From Spirochaetales bacterium (lineage in GTDB: Bacteria; Spirochaetota; Spirochaetia; DSM-2461), in assembly GCA_003247135.1 (NCBI GenBank), contig QKAW01000033.1:86514-150513 (forward strand): DNA of 64,000 bases, in the 5' to 3' direction. The notes below the pieces were generated by a model. It was not told the DNA's origin and did no database searches. It saw only the letters and a program-made list of their open reading frames with translations. Shown here piece by piece: positions 25,553-36,222 of the stretch (position 1 is the stretch's first letter; every line of letters starts with the position of its first letter). A program made the translations under genes and the position numbers.

Positions 25553-27775
25553 ATGAGTAAAAATATTAAAGAGGTATATCATATAACCGGGATGTCCTGT
25601 ACATCCTGTGCTGCAAATATAGAAAAGACAGTATCTGGATTATTAAACGTTACTGAAGCTAAAGTTAATTTTGCGGATAAAAAACTGATTGTTGAGTATG
25701 ATTCAAAAAACCTGAAAAGTCAGCAGATTTTTAATGCTGTAAAAGAGAAAGGTTTTGAACTAAGTACTCTGCAGGATGCTGCAGATCAGGATGAGAAACA
25801 CCTAAAGAAAGAATTAAACAGACTGATTGCGGCTTGGGCTATTACAATCCCACTATCCATAAAAATGCTTCTCCATATGATATGGGGTATACATTTGTTA
25901 ACAGGGCTGCCGTCCCTGTTGTTTGATATGGTTTTGTCTTTTGTTGTAATTTTTATAATTGGTTATCCTGTTGTAAAAATAACAGTTAACAGTTTGGTCA
26001 CATTTAACTTTAATATGGACTCCCTAATTGGGATTGGTGCCTTTGCTTCATTCTTGTCCGGAGTTTTTATTCTTTTTGGTATAGATATTGATAGTTTTGT
26101 CTCAATTGGTGCAATGATAATGAGTATTAATTTTATAGGGAATTACTTAAAACTTATGGCAACAGGCAGGGCAGGAAAGGCAATTAAGGAACTATTGGAA
26201 CTGGGAGCAAAAACAGCCTTTGTTATTCTTGAAAGTGGAGAAATTAGAGAAAAAGCTGTAGAAGTGTTAAAAATTGGTGATATAGTTTTAGTAAAACCCG
26301 GTGAGAAAATTCCTGTAGATGGTATAATTATTGATGGAAGCTCATCTATTGATGAATCTATAGCAACAGGAGAGTCTGTACCAGTGGATAAATCTGTCGG
26401 GGATAGTGTTATAGGTGGAACAATAAACCATGTAGGTGTTATTAAGGTTAAAATAGAAAAAATTGGAAGTGAAACCTTTCTTTCTCGAATTGTTCAGATG
26501 GTACAGGATGCCCAGGGCACAAAAGTACCAATTCAGGCCTTTGCTGATAAGGTCACTTCCATTTTTGTTCCAACAATTCTTATCATATCCTTAATAACCC
26601 TTGTTTTCTGGCTTATTTTTCCTGATAAAGGAATAAAAATTATATCACTATTTAGTGAATTCCTTCCCTGGATTGATACAGCAAGGGATCCTCTATCTAT
26701 GGCTTTATTTGCTTCCATAGCTTCTTTAGTTATTGCCTGTCCTTGTGCATTGGGTCTTGCAACTCCAACAGCTTTAATGGTTGGAATGGGTAAGGGGGCA
26801 AAAAGCGGTATTCTTATCAGAAACGGAGAATCAATTCAGACTGCTAAGTCCTTAGATGTTATTGTTTTTGATAAAACCGGAACTATTACAATGGGAAAAC
26901 CTAAACTTGATAGAATTTACTCAAATATTTCTGAAGAGAAGTTTTTAGAAATTGCAGCATCAATAGAACAACATTCTGAGCATCCTTTAGCAAAAGCTGT
27001 TACTGATGAAGCAAAGGTTAGAGGTCTTTCTCTACTTGAACCAAGGGAGTTTAAAGCTGTAGTCGGTAAAGGTCTTACAGGATATGTTGGTAGTGATTTT
27101 GTTGTAATTGGAAGTGTCTCTTATTTAAATGAACTGTCTGTAGATACAAGTGAGTTTAACAGTGTTATTTCTGAAAATCTTGATCTTGGTAAAACAGTAG
27201 TTGGAGTATTGGTAAATGATTCTCTTTCCGGAATAATTGTAATATCTGATCAGGTTAAAACAGATTCTGCAGAAGCTATAAAAGCCTTGCATGAGATGGG
27301 CTTAACAACTGTAATGTTAACAGGTGATAATTATAAGGCTGCACAATCTATTGCTAAAAGTGTAGGAATAGACAGGGTTGAGGCTGAATTAATGCCTGAC
27401 AAGAAGATCGAAATTGTTAAACAACTTCAGGAAAGTGGGAAAACTGTAGCAATGGTTGGGGATGGAATTAATGATGCACCGGCCTTAAAACAGGCTAATG
27501 TCGGTATTGCACTTGGAACTGGAACAGATATTGCTATAGAGTCTGGTGATATAACATTGGTAAATGGAAGTTTAATGGGGGTTGTAAAATCCATAAAATT
27601 ATCAAAAGGGACATTTTTTAAGATTAAGCAAAACCTTTTCTGGGCATTTTTCTATAATGTTATACTAGCGGTTACAGGGTTATTACACCCTGCTATTGCT
27701 GAAATTGCCATGGCATTAAGCTCAATAAATGTTGTACTTAACTCTTTAAGACTAAAAAATATAAGAATTGATTAA
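25553..27775 (+). CDS. copA: Copper-exporting P1B-type ATPase
   Basis: A 740-aa inner-membrane pump. One N-terminal HMA metal-binding domain ([12 protein letters not shown]) is followed by membrane helices, the actuator TGES, the ion site [12 protein letters not shown], phosphorylation site [16 protein letters not shown] (the HP motif) and GDGINDAP. The CPC motif and the linked csoR indicate Cu(I) export. AGGTAGG precedes the ATG. Its stop overlaps the convergent DsbD-like gene by 4 bases. Confidence 0.95.
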   Translation: MSKNIKEVYHITGMSCTSCAANIEKTVSGLLNVTEAKVNFADKKLIVEYDSKNLKSQQIFNAVKEKGFELSTLQDAADQDEKHLKKELNRLIAAWAITIPLSIKMLLHMIWGIHLLTGLPSLLFDMVLSFVVIFIIGYPVVKITVNSLVTFNFNMDSLIGIGAFASFLSGVFILFGIDIDSFVSIGAMIMSINFIGNYLKLMATGRAGKAIKELLELGAKTAFVILESGEIREKAVEVLKIGDIVLVKPGEKIPVDGIIIDGSSSIDESIATGESVPVDKSVGDSVIGGTINHVGVIKVKIEKIGSETFLSRIVQMVQDAQGTKVPIQAFADKVTSIFVPTILIISLITLVFWLIFPDKGIKIISLFSEFLPWIDTARDPLSMALFASIASLVIACPCALGLATPTALMVGMGKGAKSGILIRNGESIQTAKSLDVIVFDKTGTITMGKPKLDRIYSNISEEKFLEIAASIEQHSEHPLAKAVTDEAKVRGLSLLEPREFKAVVGKGLTGYVGSDFVVIGSVSYLNELSVDTSEFNSVISENLDLGKTVVGVLVNDSLSGIIVISDQVKTDSAEAIKALHEMGLTTVMLTGDNYKAAQSIAKSVGIDRVEAELMPDKKIEIVKQLQESGKTVAMVGDGINDAPALKQANVGIALGTGTDIAIESGDITLVNGSLMGVVKSIKLSKGTFFKIKQNLFWAFFYNVILAVTGLLHPAIAEIAMALSSINVVLNSLRLKNIRID

Positions 27776-29256
27776 ATTATCAGGAAGATAATCATGGATA
27801 GAAAAAGCAAACCCAAAAGTGCTTTTATCAGAACAATTCTTGATTGAAACCAGCTAATCAATTTATCGTTTGTTGTTCCTTTATACACAGTTGTAAAAAC
27901 TATAAGTAAAGGAATAATAAACCCAAAATTGTAAAGAGTCAGGTAAAGATAGGATGAGATGTTACCTTCAATTTTAATAATATAAGCTATAATCGGCAGA
28001 TAAACCTGTCCTGTACAGGTTAACTCAAAGATTGTTACCATAACTCCAATAATGATTGTTCCAAGGATTAATCCCCTTGTTCGGGTATTAGTCTTAATTA
28101 CATTATGTATTCTCTTTTTTATACTCTTTGGTAATTGTAGCTTCATCTCTTTTACAGAACCCTTTTTAGCTAATAGAGCATCATAAAAACTTAGAAATGA
28201 TAATACAACAAGAACCAGTATTATTACATATTTAATAATATCCGAGATAATTTTAAAGTAGTTTGCAGCTCGAATTGCATTTAAAAGACCTAAACCCACA
28301 AGGTAGTAGGATGCAAAAATTGTTACAGAGAATATTATACCTACATGAAGAATTTCTTTCTTCCCTTTTCCGATGTAGAATAGTGATGATATTAGGAACA
28401 GAAGGGTTGTAAATGCACAGGGATTTACACCATCAAGAAGTCCCGCAAGAAAAATAGGTAGAGGTTTAAGATACTCAAGACTCTCTTTAAATTCACTGTT
28501 TTTTACATTAGTTGCTTTTGTCTCGTTATATTTTTCTTTAAAGTATTCTATATTAACATCAGTACCCTGAATAACATTTGAGTTAACTATGACTATTGGG
28601 AATTCCTTTAACTCAACTTGAAAAGACTCAAGTCTTCTCATTAATGAATCTATTTCACTCTTTTCCAGTACATTGTGCTTAACTACTGAGATCTGAAGAC
28701 CTAAATCTTTCTGAATTATTGGGATGTCCTGATTTATAAACTTTTCGCAGGTTGTACAACCCGGGGAGTAGTAAATATCCAGAATAACCCATTTTTCTTT
28801 TAAGTAATTAGCAGTTCCTATCTCTTCCAGTTCTCTCTCGTTTTCCTTACATCCAAGGCAGCCACTAGACAGAACTTCTGCTGGAGGTTCCGGAAGATTT
28901 GCATAGAATTTGATTGTTGCTCTTTCCCCATTGTAGTCGTATAGAACATGTCTGGACATAGTAGTATAACCTTCCGGTTCAAGAGTTACCTTAAATTTTA
29001 CAGTTTCTCCTGCTTCAATAACTCTGTTTTTTGGTGTTACTTCCAGACAGTCACATAAAGAGTAAAAGTTGATTGTTTTTGACTCCTCAGAGTCATTATT
29101 AATTTCAAATTCACTCTCTACCAAACTGTAATCATCCAGTTCTCCCAGAAATATTTCCCCGGGAATTTTAGATGAGAACAGTTGAATAGGAATTAATGCT
29201 ATAAAAAGAAAAAGAGTTATTTTTAGATTAAACCCCAAGGTATGCTTTCCGAACAT
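27772..29256 (-). CDS. DUF1573-like / thioredoxin-like / CcdA-type fusion protein (thiol-disulfide transporter)
   Basis: A membrane protein of about 494 aa with an unusual domain order. After a signal-like hydrophobic segment comes a beta-sandwich resembling DUF1573 (CDCLEV...GETVKF), then a thioredoxin-like region with CTTC, then about six membrane helices of the CcdA/DsbD type. The two membrane redox cysteines are in DGVNPCAF and ELTCTGQ. It probably moves reducing equivalents across the inner membrane to periplasmic thiols. The track start at 29325 lies inside livF; I take ATG 29256, with TTG 29238 also possible. It overlaps the livF end and converges with copA. Confidence 0.75.
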   Translation of the reverse strand: MFGKHTLGFNLKITLFLFIALIPIQLFSSKIPGEIFLGELDDYSLVESEFEINNDSEESKTINFYSLCDCLEVTPKNRVIEAGETVKFKVTLEPEGYTTMSRHVLYDYNGERATIKFYANLPEPPAEVLSSGCLGCKENERELEEIGTANYLKEKWVILDIYYSPGCTTCEKFINQDIPIIQKDLGLQISVVKHNVLEKSEIDSLMRRLESFQVELKEFPIVIVNSNVIQGTDVNIEYFKEKYNETKATNVKNSEFKESLEYLKPLPIFLAGLLDGVNPCAFTTLLFLISSLFYIGKGKKEILHVGIIFSVTIFASYYLVGLGLLNAIRAANYFKIISDIIKYVIILVLVVLSFLSFYDALLAKKGSVKEMKLQLPKSIKKRIHNVIKTNTRTRGLILGTIIIGVMVTIFELTCTGQVYLPIIAYIIKIEGNISSYLYLTLYNFGFIIPLLIVFTTVYKGTTNDKLISWFQSRIVLIKALLGLLFLSMIIFLII

Positions 29257-29935
29257 CATCATTTTTAAGTAGGTTTTCCCCTGTATCTGACAGTGTAATA
29301 ACACCGTTTTGCAGAACATATCCACGATCTGAAATTTTTAATGCCTGGTTTGCATTCTGCTCAACAAGAAACACAGTAATATTGTGTTCTTTGTTCACTT
29401 TTTGAATAATTTCAAATATCTGTTTAACTATTAGGGGTGCTAAACCAAGAGATGGTTCATCTAAAAGCAGAAGTTTTGGTTCCATCATTAAAGCTCTTGA
29501 AATTGTTAGCATCTGTTGCTCTCCACCTGATAGAGTCCCCCCTAATTGGTGTCGTCTATCTCCAAGAATTGGAAATAGAGAGTACATAAATTCAATATCC
29601 TTTTTTATCTGCTTCTTGTCATTTCTAAGAAATGCACCTAACTCAAGATTTTCCAGAACAGTTAAACTAGGGAAAATTCTTCTTCCTTCTGGTGCCTGTG
29701 AAATACCAAGAGACACAATACTGTCCGGTGTCATACGAGTTAAATCTTCGCCATTAAAGGTAATACTTCCTGATCTTGGCTTTTCAAGACCTGAAATTGA
29801 TAGAAGTGTTGTAGATTTTCCAGCACCGTTTGCACCGATAAGAGAGATTATCTCTCCCTGCTTTACCTCAAGAGAAATACCCTTTAATGCATGAATATGT
29901 CCGTAAAATGTATTTATATTGTCAATCTTTAACAT
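29228..29935 (-). CDS. livF: Branched-chain amino acid ABC transporter ATPase LivF
   Basis: A 235-aa ATPase with GANGAGKST, LSGGEQQML and LLLLDEPSLGLAP, the LivF-type version with the LAP after the Walker B. It shares one base with the livG stop. It is the last gene of livKHMGF. Its 3' end overlaps the putative start of the DUF1573/CcdA fusion gene. Confidence 0.94.
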   Translation of the reverse strand: MLKIDNINTFYGHIHALKGISLEVKQGEIISLIGANGAGKSTTLLSISGLEKPRSGSITFNGEDLTRMTPDSIVSLGISQAPEGRRIFPSLTVLENLELGAFLRNDKKQIKKDIEFMYSLFPILGDRRHQLGGTLSGGEQQMLTISRALMMEPKLLLLDEPSLGLAPLIVKQIFEIIQKVNKEHNITVFLVEQNANQALKISDRGYVLQNGVITLSDTGENLLKNDDVRKAYLGV

Positions 29936-30720
29936 TAGAAATCCTCTCCTAGATATGCTTTAATAACTGTAGGGTTGTTTGCAGTCTCTTCCGGTGTTCC
30001 TTTTGCTATTAATCGTCCATAATCCATAACATAACACATATCTGAGAGATTCATAACTAAATGCATATCATGTTCTATCAGGAGAATGGAAAGATTGAAT
30101 TCATGCTTCAGTTTTTCAATTGTCCCTATAAGTTCAATAGTCTCCTGTGGGTTCATACCTGCAGCGGGTTCATCCAATAGCAAAAGGAATGGGTCTGTAG
30201 CCAAAGCCCGGGCAATCTCTAGGAGTCTTTGTGCTCCATAAGGAAGATTTGATGCAAATTCGTTAGCAAATTTTTCAAGGTTCATTACTTTTAAAATCTC
30301 ATGGGAATCATGAATTATTTTTTTCTCTTCTTCCTTAGTTTTTTTACCATTAAAAATTGCCCCAAGCACACCAGCGTTTGTTACTGCGTGTCTACCAATC
30401 ATAACATTCTCAAGAACAGTCATGTTTTGAAAAAGTCTGATATTCTGGAAAGTTCTCGCAAGCCCGATCTCAGTTATTTTATTTGGTTTAAGCCCATTGG
30501 CTCTTATAAGTTTTTTCCCGGGAGGAATTATATTGATATCACCACTTGTTGGTGTATAAACTCCGGTTAAACAGTTAAAAAATGTAGTTTTCCCGGCACC
30601 ATTCGGACCTATTAATGCTGTAATTTGAGATTCATGAATATCCAGAGATACATCATTAACAGCTTTTAATCCTCCAAACTGCATTAGAAGGTTTTTAATT
30701 TCTAAAACTTTACTACTCAT
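29935..30720 (-). CDS. livG: Branched-chain amino acid ABC transporter ATPase LivG
   Basis: A 261-aa ATPase with GPNGAGKTT, the LivG-specific TFQNIRLF segment, YGAQRLLEIARAL in place of the usual LSGGQ, and LLLDEPAAGMNP. It pairs with LivF to power the LivHM permease. Overlaps livM by 8 bases and livF by one. Confidence 0.94.
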   Translation of the reverse strand: MSSKVLEIKNLLMQFGGLKAVNDVSLDIHESQITALIGPNGAGKTTFFNCLTGVYTPTSGDINIIPPGKKLIRANGLKPNKITEIGLARTFQNIRLFQNMTVLENVMIGRHAVTNAGVLGAIFNGKKTKEEEKKIIHDSHEILKVMNLEKFANEFASNLPYGAQRLLEIARALATDPFLLLLDEPAAGMNPQETIELIGTIEKLKHEFNLSILLIEHDMHLVMNLSDMCYVMDYGRLIAKGTPEETANNPTVIKAYLGEDF

Positions 30721-31927
30721 TAGATAAATCTCCTTCTATCTTATATATTTTACGAACATTCTGAATTATACCGCCTGGTCTGAAAACCATCATAACAATT
30801 AGTAAGAATCCAAATATTAACATTCTATACTGCTGAAATGCTCTTAAGTATTCAGGAAGAAGAATTAATATTAATCCCCCTAAAATAACACCACGGACAG
30901 AACCTTTTCCACCAAGAACTACGATACAGAGAATCATTATAGATTCCCAAACAGTAAAAGATTGTGGGTTAATAAATGTTGTTTTAGCTGCAAAAAGTAC
31001 TCCGGCAATTCCGGCAATTGAAGCACTTATAATAAAGAGAGTCATTTTAGCTTTTGTTAAATCTACACCCATAGCTTCACAAGCTATATCATCCTCTCTC
31101 ATGGCAACCCAGGAACGACCTATTCTGGAATTTTCCATTCGCCAAACTATAAAAATTATTAAAACTACTAAAGCAACAGCAATTAGATAGACAAATCTTG
31201 TTGAACCAAAATAACCAAAAGTATGACCAAAAAGGGTTGGCTTAGGAATGTTGGCTATACCAGAAGGTCCATTTGTTAGAGCTCCAAAATTCTCTGTAAC
31301 AATTCTTGTCATTTCTCCAAAACCTAGTGTAACGATAGCCAGGTAGTCACCTTTTAGTCTTAAAACAGGAAGCCCAACTATAGCTCCAAAAAGTGCACTT
31401 GCCAGACCACCTAAAGGAAGTGCCAACCAGAATCCAATTCCGAAATTTTGATTCAAAATTGCAAATGTATAAGCACCAACTCCAAAAAATGCTGCATAAC
31501 CAAGGTTTAAAAGACCACCTAAACCAACAACAATATTAAGTCCAAGACCTAAAATTATGTAGATTAAAGCTGTTGTAAAAATTGATGTTGTGTAGGGTGA
31601 AGTTATAAAAGGCAGAGCAATTATAAGAATAGTTGAGAAGATTAATACCCTTTTGGTTACCCCGGGTTTATCCATTAAAGAGTGATACTTTATACCTAGT
31701 TTACTCTCTTTAAATTTAAATGTTATACCTGCTTTTTGTCTCTCTTGTTGTCTTATCCACAAATAACTAATAACAAAAATAACAGAACCTACCAGGGCCA
31801 GCATATACCATCGCCAGGTAATCTCTTTTTCGATTGTATTTACTTTAATTACAGTTATAGGAAAAGTTAAAAGTATACCTAAAATTGCATTAATCAAGGA
31901 TTTTTTTAATATTTCTAGTCTATTCAT
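30713..31927 (-). CDS. livM: Branched-chain amino acid ABC transporter permease LivM
   Basis: A 404-aa membrane permease. The conserved core LNIVVGLGGLLNLGYAAFFGVGAY and GDYLAIVTLGFGEM are typical of LivM. An N-terminal extension of about 100 residues adds two or three predicted helices. It starts just after livH. Substrate could be branched-chain or other amides; see livK. Confidence 0.93.
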   Translation of the reverse strand: MNRLEILKKSLINAILGILLTFPITVIKVNTIEKEITWRWYMLALVGSVIFVISYLWIRQQERQKAGITFKFKESKLGIKYHSLMDKPGVTKRVLIFSTILIIALPFITSPYTTSIFTTALIYIILGLGLNIVVGLGGLLNLGYAAFFGVGAYTFAILNQNFGIGFWLALPLGGLASALFGAIVGLPVLRLKGDYLAIVTLGFGEMTRIVTENFGALTNGPSGIANIPKPTLFGHTFGYFGSTRFVYLIAVALVVLIIFIVWRMENSRIGRSWVAMREDDIACEAMGVDLTKAKMTLFIISASIAGIAGVLFAAKTTFINPQSFTVWESIMILCIVVLGGKGSVRGVILGGLILILLPEYLRAFQQYRMLIFGFLLIVMMVFRPGGIIQNVRKIYKIEGDLSNE

Positions 31928-31928
31928 A

Positions 31929-32837
31929 TTATACCTTCTGTTTTAGAGATTTACCTAAAAGACCGGAAGGCTTAAAGGTTAAAATTAATATAAGAAACAG
32001 GAATGCAAAAAGGTCTTCGTAATCACTGGAGATGTAACCAGTTCCGAAACTTTCTACAAGTCCAAGAACAAAAGCACCTAAAACAGCTCCACCTATACTA
32101 CCTATTCCACCTAAAACTGCTGCAACAAAAGCTTTAATTCCAACAATGAAACCAATATAGAAGTTAATTTGTCCTACCTGGGAACTAATTAAAACTCCTC
32201 CAATAGCAGCTGCTGCGGAACCTGTAAGAAATGTTACACTTATTACTTTATTTATATTTATTCCTAATAAGAGTGACATTTTACTGTCCTGAGCTGTTGC
32301 CCTCATTGCTTTACCTATTTTTGTAAATTTTACCAGAACTGTAAAACCTATCAAAAATATAGCTGTACAAATATATATTAATATTTGAGGAGAACTCAAA
32401 TAGTTTTCGACTGGTGCAAGGAATTTAAATTCCGGTATAAGGTTTGGGAATGATAAAAAATCTGATGTTTGAAATAGTAATACAAAGTTTTGTAAAAACA
32501 TTGAAACACCTATCGCACTTATAAGTGCTGATAATCTCTGTGTATTTCTTAAAGGCTTGTATGCAATTTTCTCTATAGTTACACCAAATGCAGATGAAAA
32601 AATTATTGCAAAGATTGTTGCAATTACAAGGGTTAGAACTGGATCAACACCAGCATAGTTTAGAACACTGGCAACTATAAGACCGGTAAATGCACCAATC
32701 ATATATAATTCACCATGGGCAAAGTTAATTAGTTTTATTATACCATAAACCATAGTATAACCGAGGGCTATTAGTGCATAAATACTTCCTCTGGTTAAAC
32801 CACTTAAAAGCAGTTTAAAAAAATATCCAACGTCCAT
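31929..32837 (-). CDS. livH: Branched-chain amino acid ABC transporter permease LivH
   Basis: A 302-aa hydrophobic permease with GSIYALIALGYTMVYGI, INFAHGELYMIGAF and GGIGSIGGAVLGA, all LivH hallmarks. AGGAG precedes its ATG. A terminator-like hairpin stands between livK and this gene. Confidence 0.94.
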   Translation of the reverse strand: MDVGYFFKLLLSGLTRGSIYALIALGYTMVYGIIKLINFAHGELYMIGAFTGLIVASVLNYAGVDPVLTLVIATIFAIIFSSAFGVTIEKIAYKPLRNTQRLSALISAIGVSMFLQNFVLLFQTSDFLSFPNLIPEFKFLAPVENYLSSPQILIYICTAIFLIGFTVLVKFTKIGKAMRATAQDSKMSLLLGININKVISVTFLTGSAAAAIGGVLISSQVGQINFYIGFIVGIKAFVAAVLGGIGSIGGAVLGAFVLGLVESFGTGYISSDYEDLFAFLFLILILTFKPSGLLGKSLKQKV

Positions 32838-32852
32838 TAAGACTCCTTCTTG

Positions 32853-32880
32853 AAAAAAATCAGGGAGCTTACGCTCCCCA
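32853..32880 (-). terminator. Hairpin with T-tract between livK and livH, probable partial terminator
   Basis: On the minus strand GGGAGC-GTAA-GCTCCC is followed by TGATTTTTTTC. As livH to livF have no evident promoter of their own, it probably lets some transcripts through and gives more binding protein than permease. Confidence 0.75.
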
Positions 32881-32886
32881 GATTTA

Positions 32887-34014
32887 TTATAGTTTAACCT
32901 CTACATATTTTCCATTTTTAACTTGGAAAGCATTGAAACCTACACCCTCAGGGTTTCCGTTTGCATCATAACCAATAGTACCTAGAGTTGTTTCGAAAGT
33001 ATTATCAATTAATGCTTTTCTTATCGCATCATAGTCTGTTGAACCCGCTGATTTTATAGCTTGTAAAAGAGACTCAGTAGCTGCATAAGCATTAAGGAAG
33101 AATGATCCCGGTTCTTCACCATATTTTGCAACATGTTTTTTAATTGCATCTTGAGCTAATTTACTTGATGAAGTATCAACTGGACCAGTTGCATAAACGC
33201 CTTCTGCAAAATCACCCGCAACTTTAATAAATGTGTCATCTTTAATACCATCACATGAAAGGAATGGAATATTTAAGTTTGTTTTTTTCATTTGAGTTAC
33301 AAGTTTAGAAGCTTCAGGGTGATATCCTCCCCAAACTACTGCTTGAGCTCCTGAACCTGATACTTTATTTAAAACAGCTGAATAGTCAACAGCTCCCGGA
33401 GTAATACCTTCAAAAAGTTTAACTTCTACAGAACCGTCTTTTTCCAGAATATCTTTAACAAATGTTGCAAAACCTTTACCGTAATCACCTTTATCGTGAA
33501 GTATAGCAACTGATTTTAACCCAAGACTTTTAATTAACTGTACTTCAACCACTGCTTGTGCATCGTCTGGCGCAATTGATCTGAAAAAGTTTGGATACTC
33601 ACCATTTGCAAGATCAGGATTAGTCGCTGATGGACTAATTGCAACTATTTTTGAATCTCTATAAATACCCATAGCAGCTTTAGTTGCTCCTGAACAGATA
33701 TGCCCAATAACACCAACAACTTTACTACCTGTTAACTTTGCAGCAACGTTTGATGCTAATTCTGGTTTACAACCATCATCTTCTGCAATTAACTCTATTT
33801 GTTTTCCTAAAACACCACCATTAGCATTCCAGTCCGCTATAACTAACTCAGCAGCTTTTAATGATGGAAGTCCATAAGGAGCTAAATCTCCAGTGTGTGC
33901 ACCGGCAACACCAATAACGATTTTACCGCCCTCTTTCTGTCCGTTAGCAAATATACTTGCACTTGGTAATATTATTGCAAGTATTGTTAATGCTATAATT
34001 CCTTTTAATTTCAT
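32887..34014 (-). CDS. livK: Branched-chain amino acid ABC transporter substrate-binding protein LivK
   Basis: A 375-aa type I periplasmic binding protein. Signal peptide MKLKGIIALTILAIILPSASIFA is followed by the mature start GGKIVIGVAGAHTGDLAPYG, typical of LivK/LivJ. The GVIGHICSGAT segment contains the ligand-binding loop. There is no lipobox Cys at the cleavage site, so it is soluble in the periplasm. AGGAG lies six bases before the ATG. The real ligand may be leucine-type amino acids or a related compound. Confidence 0.92.
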   Translation of the reverse strand: MKLKGIIALTILAIILPSASIFANGQKEGGKIVIGVAGAHTGDLAPYGLPSLKAAELVIADWNANGGVLGKQIELIAEDDGCKPELASNVAAKLTGSKVVGVIGHICSGATKAAMGIYRDSKIVAISPSATNPDLANGEYPNFFRSIAPDDAQAVVEVQLIKSLGLKSVAILHDKGDYGKGFATFVKDILEKDGSVEVKLFEGITPGAVDYSAVLNKVSGSGAQAVVWGGYHPEASKLVTQMKKTNLNIPFLSCDGIKDDTFIKVAGDFAEGVYATGPVDTSSSKLAQDAIKKHVAKYGEEPGSFFLNAYAATESLLQAIKSAGSTDYDAIRKALIDNTFETTLGTIGYDANGNPEGVGFNAFQVKNGKYVEVKL

Positions 34015-34119
34015 TTTCTACTCCTATAATTTCGCTTATCATTATTAAAGATGTAATATTTTCGAAATTCGTAAAATTAGAAAAAATCATATCATTTAAC
34101 TCTGATAAATTATTAAACC

Positions 34120-34148
34120 ATTATATATATTGCATCTATTTTTGAAAA
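34120..34148 (-). promoter_or_regulatory. Candidate promoter for livK
   Basis: On the minus strand TTTTCA and TATAAT are 17 bases apart, about 105 bases upstream of livK. The surrounding 34015-34420 gap (about 400 bases) is very A/T-rich; besides this and the inverted repeat at 34374 I see nothing in it. Confidence 0.4.
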
Positions 34149-34373
34149 GGACATTGGACATTTTTGTCAAATTGGATTTGCATTAACTTATATCTTGTTT
34201 GTTTAATATTAGTTATTTAATTGTAATTTACAAATATTTAACGGTTTTGCTTGATTAACTATAGTGAAAATGAGTTAATCATTAATAAAATAAAAATTAT
34301 ATACATATGAAAATGTTTTAAACTGTTTTAATTGTTAATTATTTCACAGCCATACTTGGGTAAATAAGGTATT

Positions 34374-34412
34374 CTGCTATTTAGACCAAAAATAATTCAG
34401 TTTAAATAGCAG
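34374..34412. repeat. 10-bp inverted repeat downstream of trxB
   Basis: CTGCTATTTA (34374-34383) and TAAATAGCAG (34403-34412) are perfect inverted copies with a 19-base spacer. It lies just after the trxB stop in the direction of transcription. There is no T-tract directly after the stem, so it could be an mRNA 3'-end stabiliser, a weak terminator or a regulator site. Confidence 0.5.
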
Positions 34413-34420
34413 GCTCTGTT

Positions 34421-35362
34421 TTATTGCTCAGCTAACCATCTTTCTGCATCAATCGCTGCCATACATCCAGTCCCGGCTGCTGTTATGGCTTGTCTATATT
34501 TACTGTCCATAACATCTCCACAGGCAAAAACACCCTCAATATTTGTTTTTGTTGAACCTGGCTTGGTTATAAGATAACCGTTTTCATCTTTATCCAACTG
34601 TGATTCAAATATCTCTGTATTAGGTTTATGTCCAACAGCTATAAAAAGCCCTTTTACACCAATATTTTTGTACTCTTTGGTTTTATTATTAAATACTCTT
34701 ACATCTTCTAGAGGGCCTGTGTCCTGTCCAATTACCTGGTCCAGTTCTGTGTTCCATAGCATCTCTATTTTAGAGTTTTCAAATGCTCTTGCCTGCATTG
34801 CTTTACTTGCCCTTAACTCATCCCTTCTGTGCATCAGGTAAACTTTTGAACAGAAATTTGTAAGGTAAATTGCCTCTTCTACAGCAGTATCACCACCACC
34901 TACAACTGCGACATCCTTTCCTTTAAAGAAAAAACCATCACAGGTTGCACATGCTGATACACCTCTGCCCTTAAATTTTTCTTCGCTTGGGTTTCCAAGA
35001 TATTTTGCTGTAGCACCAGTTGAAACTATTAATGCGTCACAACTGTACTTTTTACTATAGGTCTCCAATATGAACGGTCTCTGGTTTAATTGAGTTTTAA
35101 TAACCTCATCTTCAATAATTTTTGTATCGAATCTTAGTGCCTGTTTTTCCATATCCATCATTAATTCATTTCCATCCCGACCTTCAGGGAAGCCAGGGAA
35201 GTTATCAATTTCTGTTGTAGTAGTCAATTGACCACCCTTTTGAAAACCAGATATCATTACAGGATTCAAATTAGCTCTTGCAGCATATATTGCTGCAGTA
35301 TATCCAGCAGGGCCTGACCCCAGAATTATTAGTTTATGATGTTCAATCTCTTTTTCTGACAT
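34421..35362 (-). CDS. trxB: Thioredoxin reductase
   Basis: A 313-aa FAD/NADPH enzyme that reduces thioredoxin. FAD motif GSGPAGYTAA, redox pair CATC followed by DG, NADPH motif GGGDTAVEEA and the C-terminal ACGDV segment are all present. The track starts at MGEEIM; I prefer the inner ATG 35362 (MSEKEIEHH), because GGGAG precedes it at suitable spacing. Probably last gene of an arginase, PrsA-like, CPBP protease, trxB operon. Confidence 0.95.
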   Translation of the reverse strand: MSEKEIEHHKLIILGSGPAGYTAAIYAARANLNPVMISGFQKGGQLTTTTEIDNFPGFPEGRDGNELMMDMEKQALRFDTKIIEDEVIKTQLNQRPFILETYSKKYSCDALIVSTGATAKYLGNPSEEKFKGRGVSACATCDGFFFKGKDVAVVGGGDTAVEEAIYLTNFCSKVYLMHRRDELRASKAMQARAFENSKIEMLWNTELDQVIGQDTGPLEDVRVFNNKTKEYKNIGVKGLFIAVGHKPNTEIFESQLDKDENGYLITKPGSTKTNIEGVFACGDVMDSKYRQAITAAGTGCMAAIDAERWLAEQ

Positions 35363-35394
35363 TATTTCTTCTCCCATTTATAAAAATATAATAA

Positions 35395-36222
35395 CTAATT
35401 TTTTGAGAATTGGTAACATTTTTTTTCAATTATTTTGATAATAATTACTACTATTAAGCAGCATAGAGCAGTTTCAATTAATGTTTGTAAAGGATTAACC
35501 GGTTTAATTAATAAAAATAGTGGTGAAGACGGAAGGGGGGTATCGGGATAGTTAACAAAAACAATTGTAAAAAAGTTATTGGCAAAATGAATTCCCAGAC
35601 TATATTCGAGACCTTTATATTTTTGTGTAAGGTAGCTTAACAGAATTCCCATTGCAAAATAGGTAAAGAAAAAGATTGTTTTATCAGTTACTTCCGGGTT
35701 AGCAAGGTGGGGAAGTGCAAATAATATTGCGGAAATTACAACTGGTAAAAACTTTATTTTGATTATAGTAGATACAAATTCCTGAATATATCCTCTAAAA
35801 AGAATTTCTTCAGTTGAGGTCTGAATTGGGGTAAGAATCAGTGTTAATAGAAGAAATATTAGAAAATTATTGAAATTGAAATTAAATTTTAATGACTCTT
35901 TAAAGAAAACAAGAGTAAAGATCATTATAATTAACTGAATTAGAAACCATAAAAAGAAACCTGTAAATATTCTGTAAAATAAAACTTTGTTTTGTGTGGT
36001 TATCAATTTTTTGGGTTTAAATTTATGATAAATAAAGTAAATCAGAAAAATTGAAAGCAGTAGCGGAATAAAAGTCAGGTTTAACCCAATAAAATAAAAT
36101 ATTTTGCTGTTTTTATTAAATAGCTCTCTAACTAAAGGAATAATTGCCCAAGATGATATAATATAGAGAAGGAAGATCATTCCTCCTCCAAGTAGGTAGT
36201 TATACCATCTTGATCTTTCCAT
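35395..36222 (-). CDS. CPBP-family intramembrane metalloprotease
   Basis: A 275-aa protein with about eight membrane helices and the CPBP (CAAX protease/Abi) motifs: EEILFRGY, then FALPHL and HFANNFF. The two Glu and the downstream His residues are the metal site. The start is ATG 36222, which overlaps the stop of the upstream foldase gene (TAATG); the track start eight codons earlier is less likely. Substrate unknown. Confidence 0.88.
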   Translation of the reverse strand: MERSRWYNYLLGGGMIFLLYIISSWAIIPLVRELFNKNSKIFYFIGLNLTFIPLLLSIFLIYFIYHKFKPKKLITTQNKVLFYRIFTGFFLWFLIQLIIMIFTLVFFKESLKFNFNFNNFLIFLLLTLILTPIQTSTEEILFRGYIQEFVSTIIKIKFLPVVISAILFALPHLANPEVTDKTIFFFTYFAMGILLSYLTQKYKGLEYSLGIHFANNFFTIVFVNYPDTPLPSSPLFLLIKPVNPLQTLIETALCCLIVVIIIKIIEKKCYQFSKN

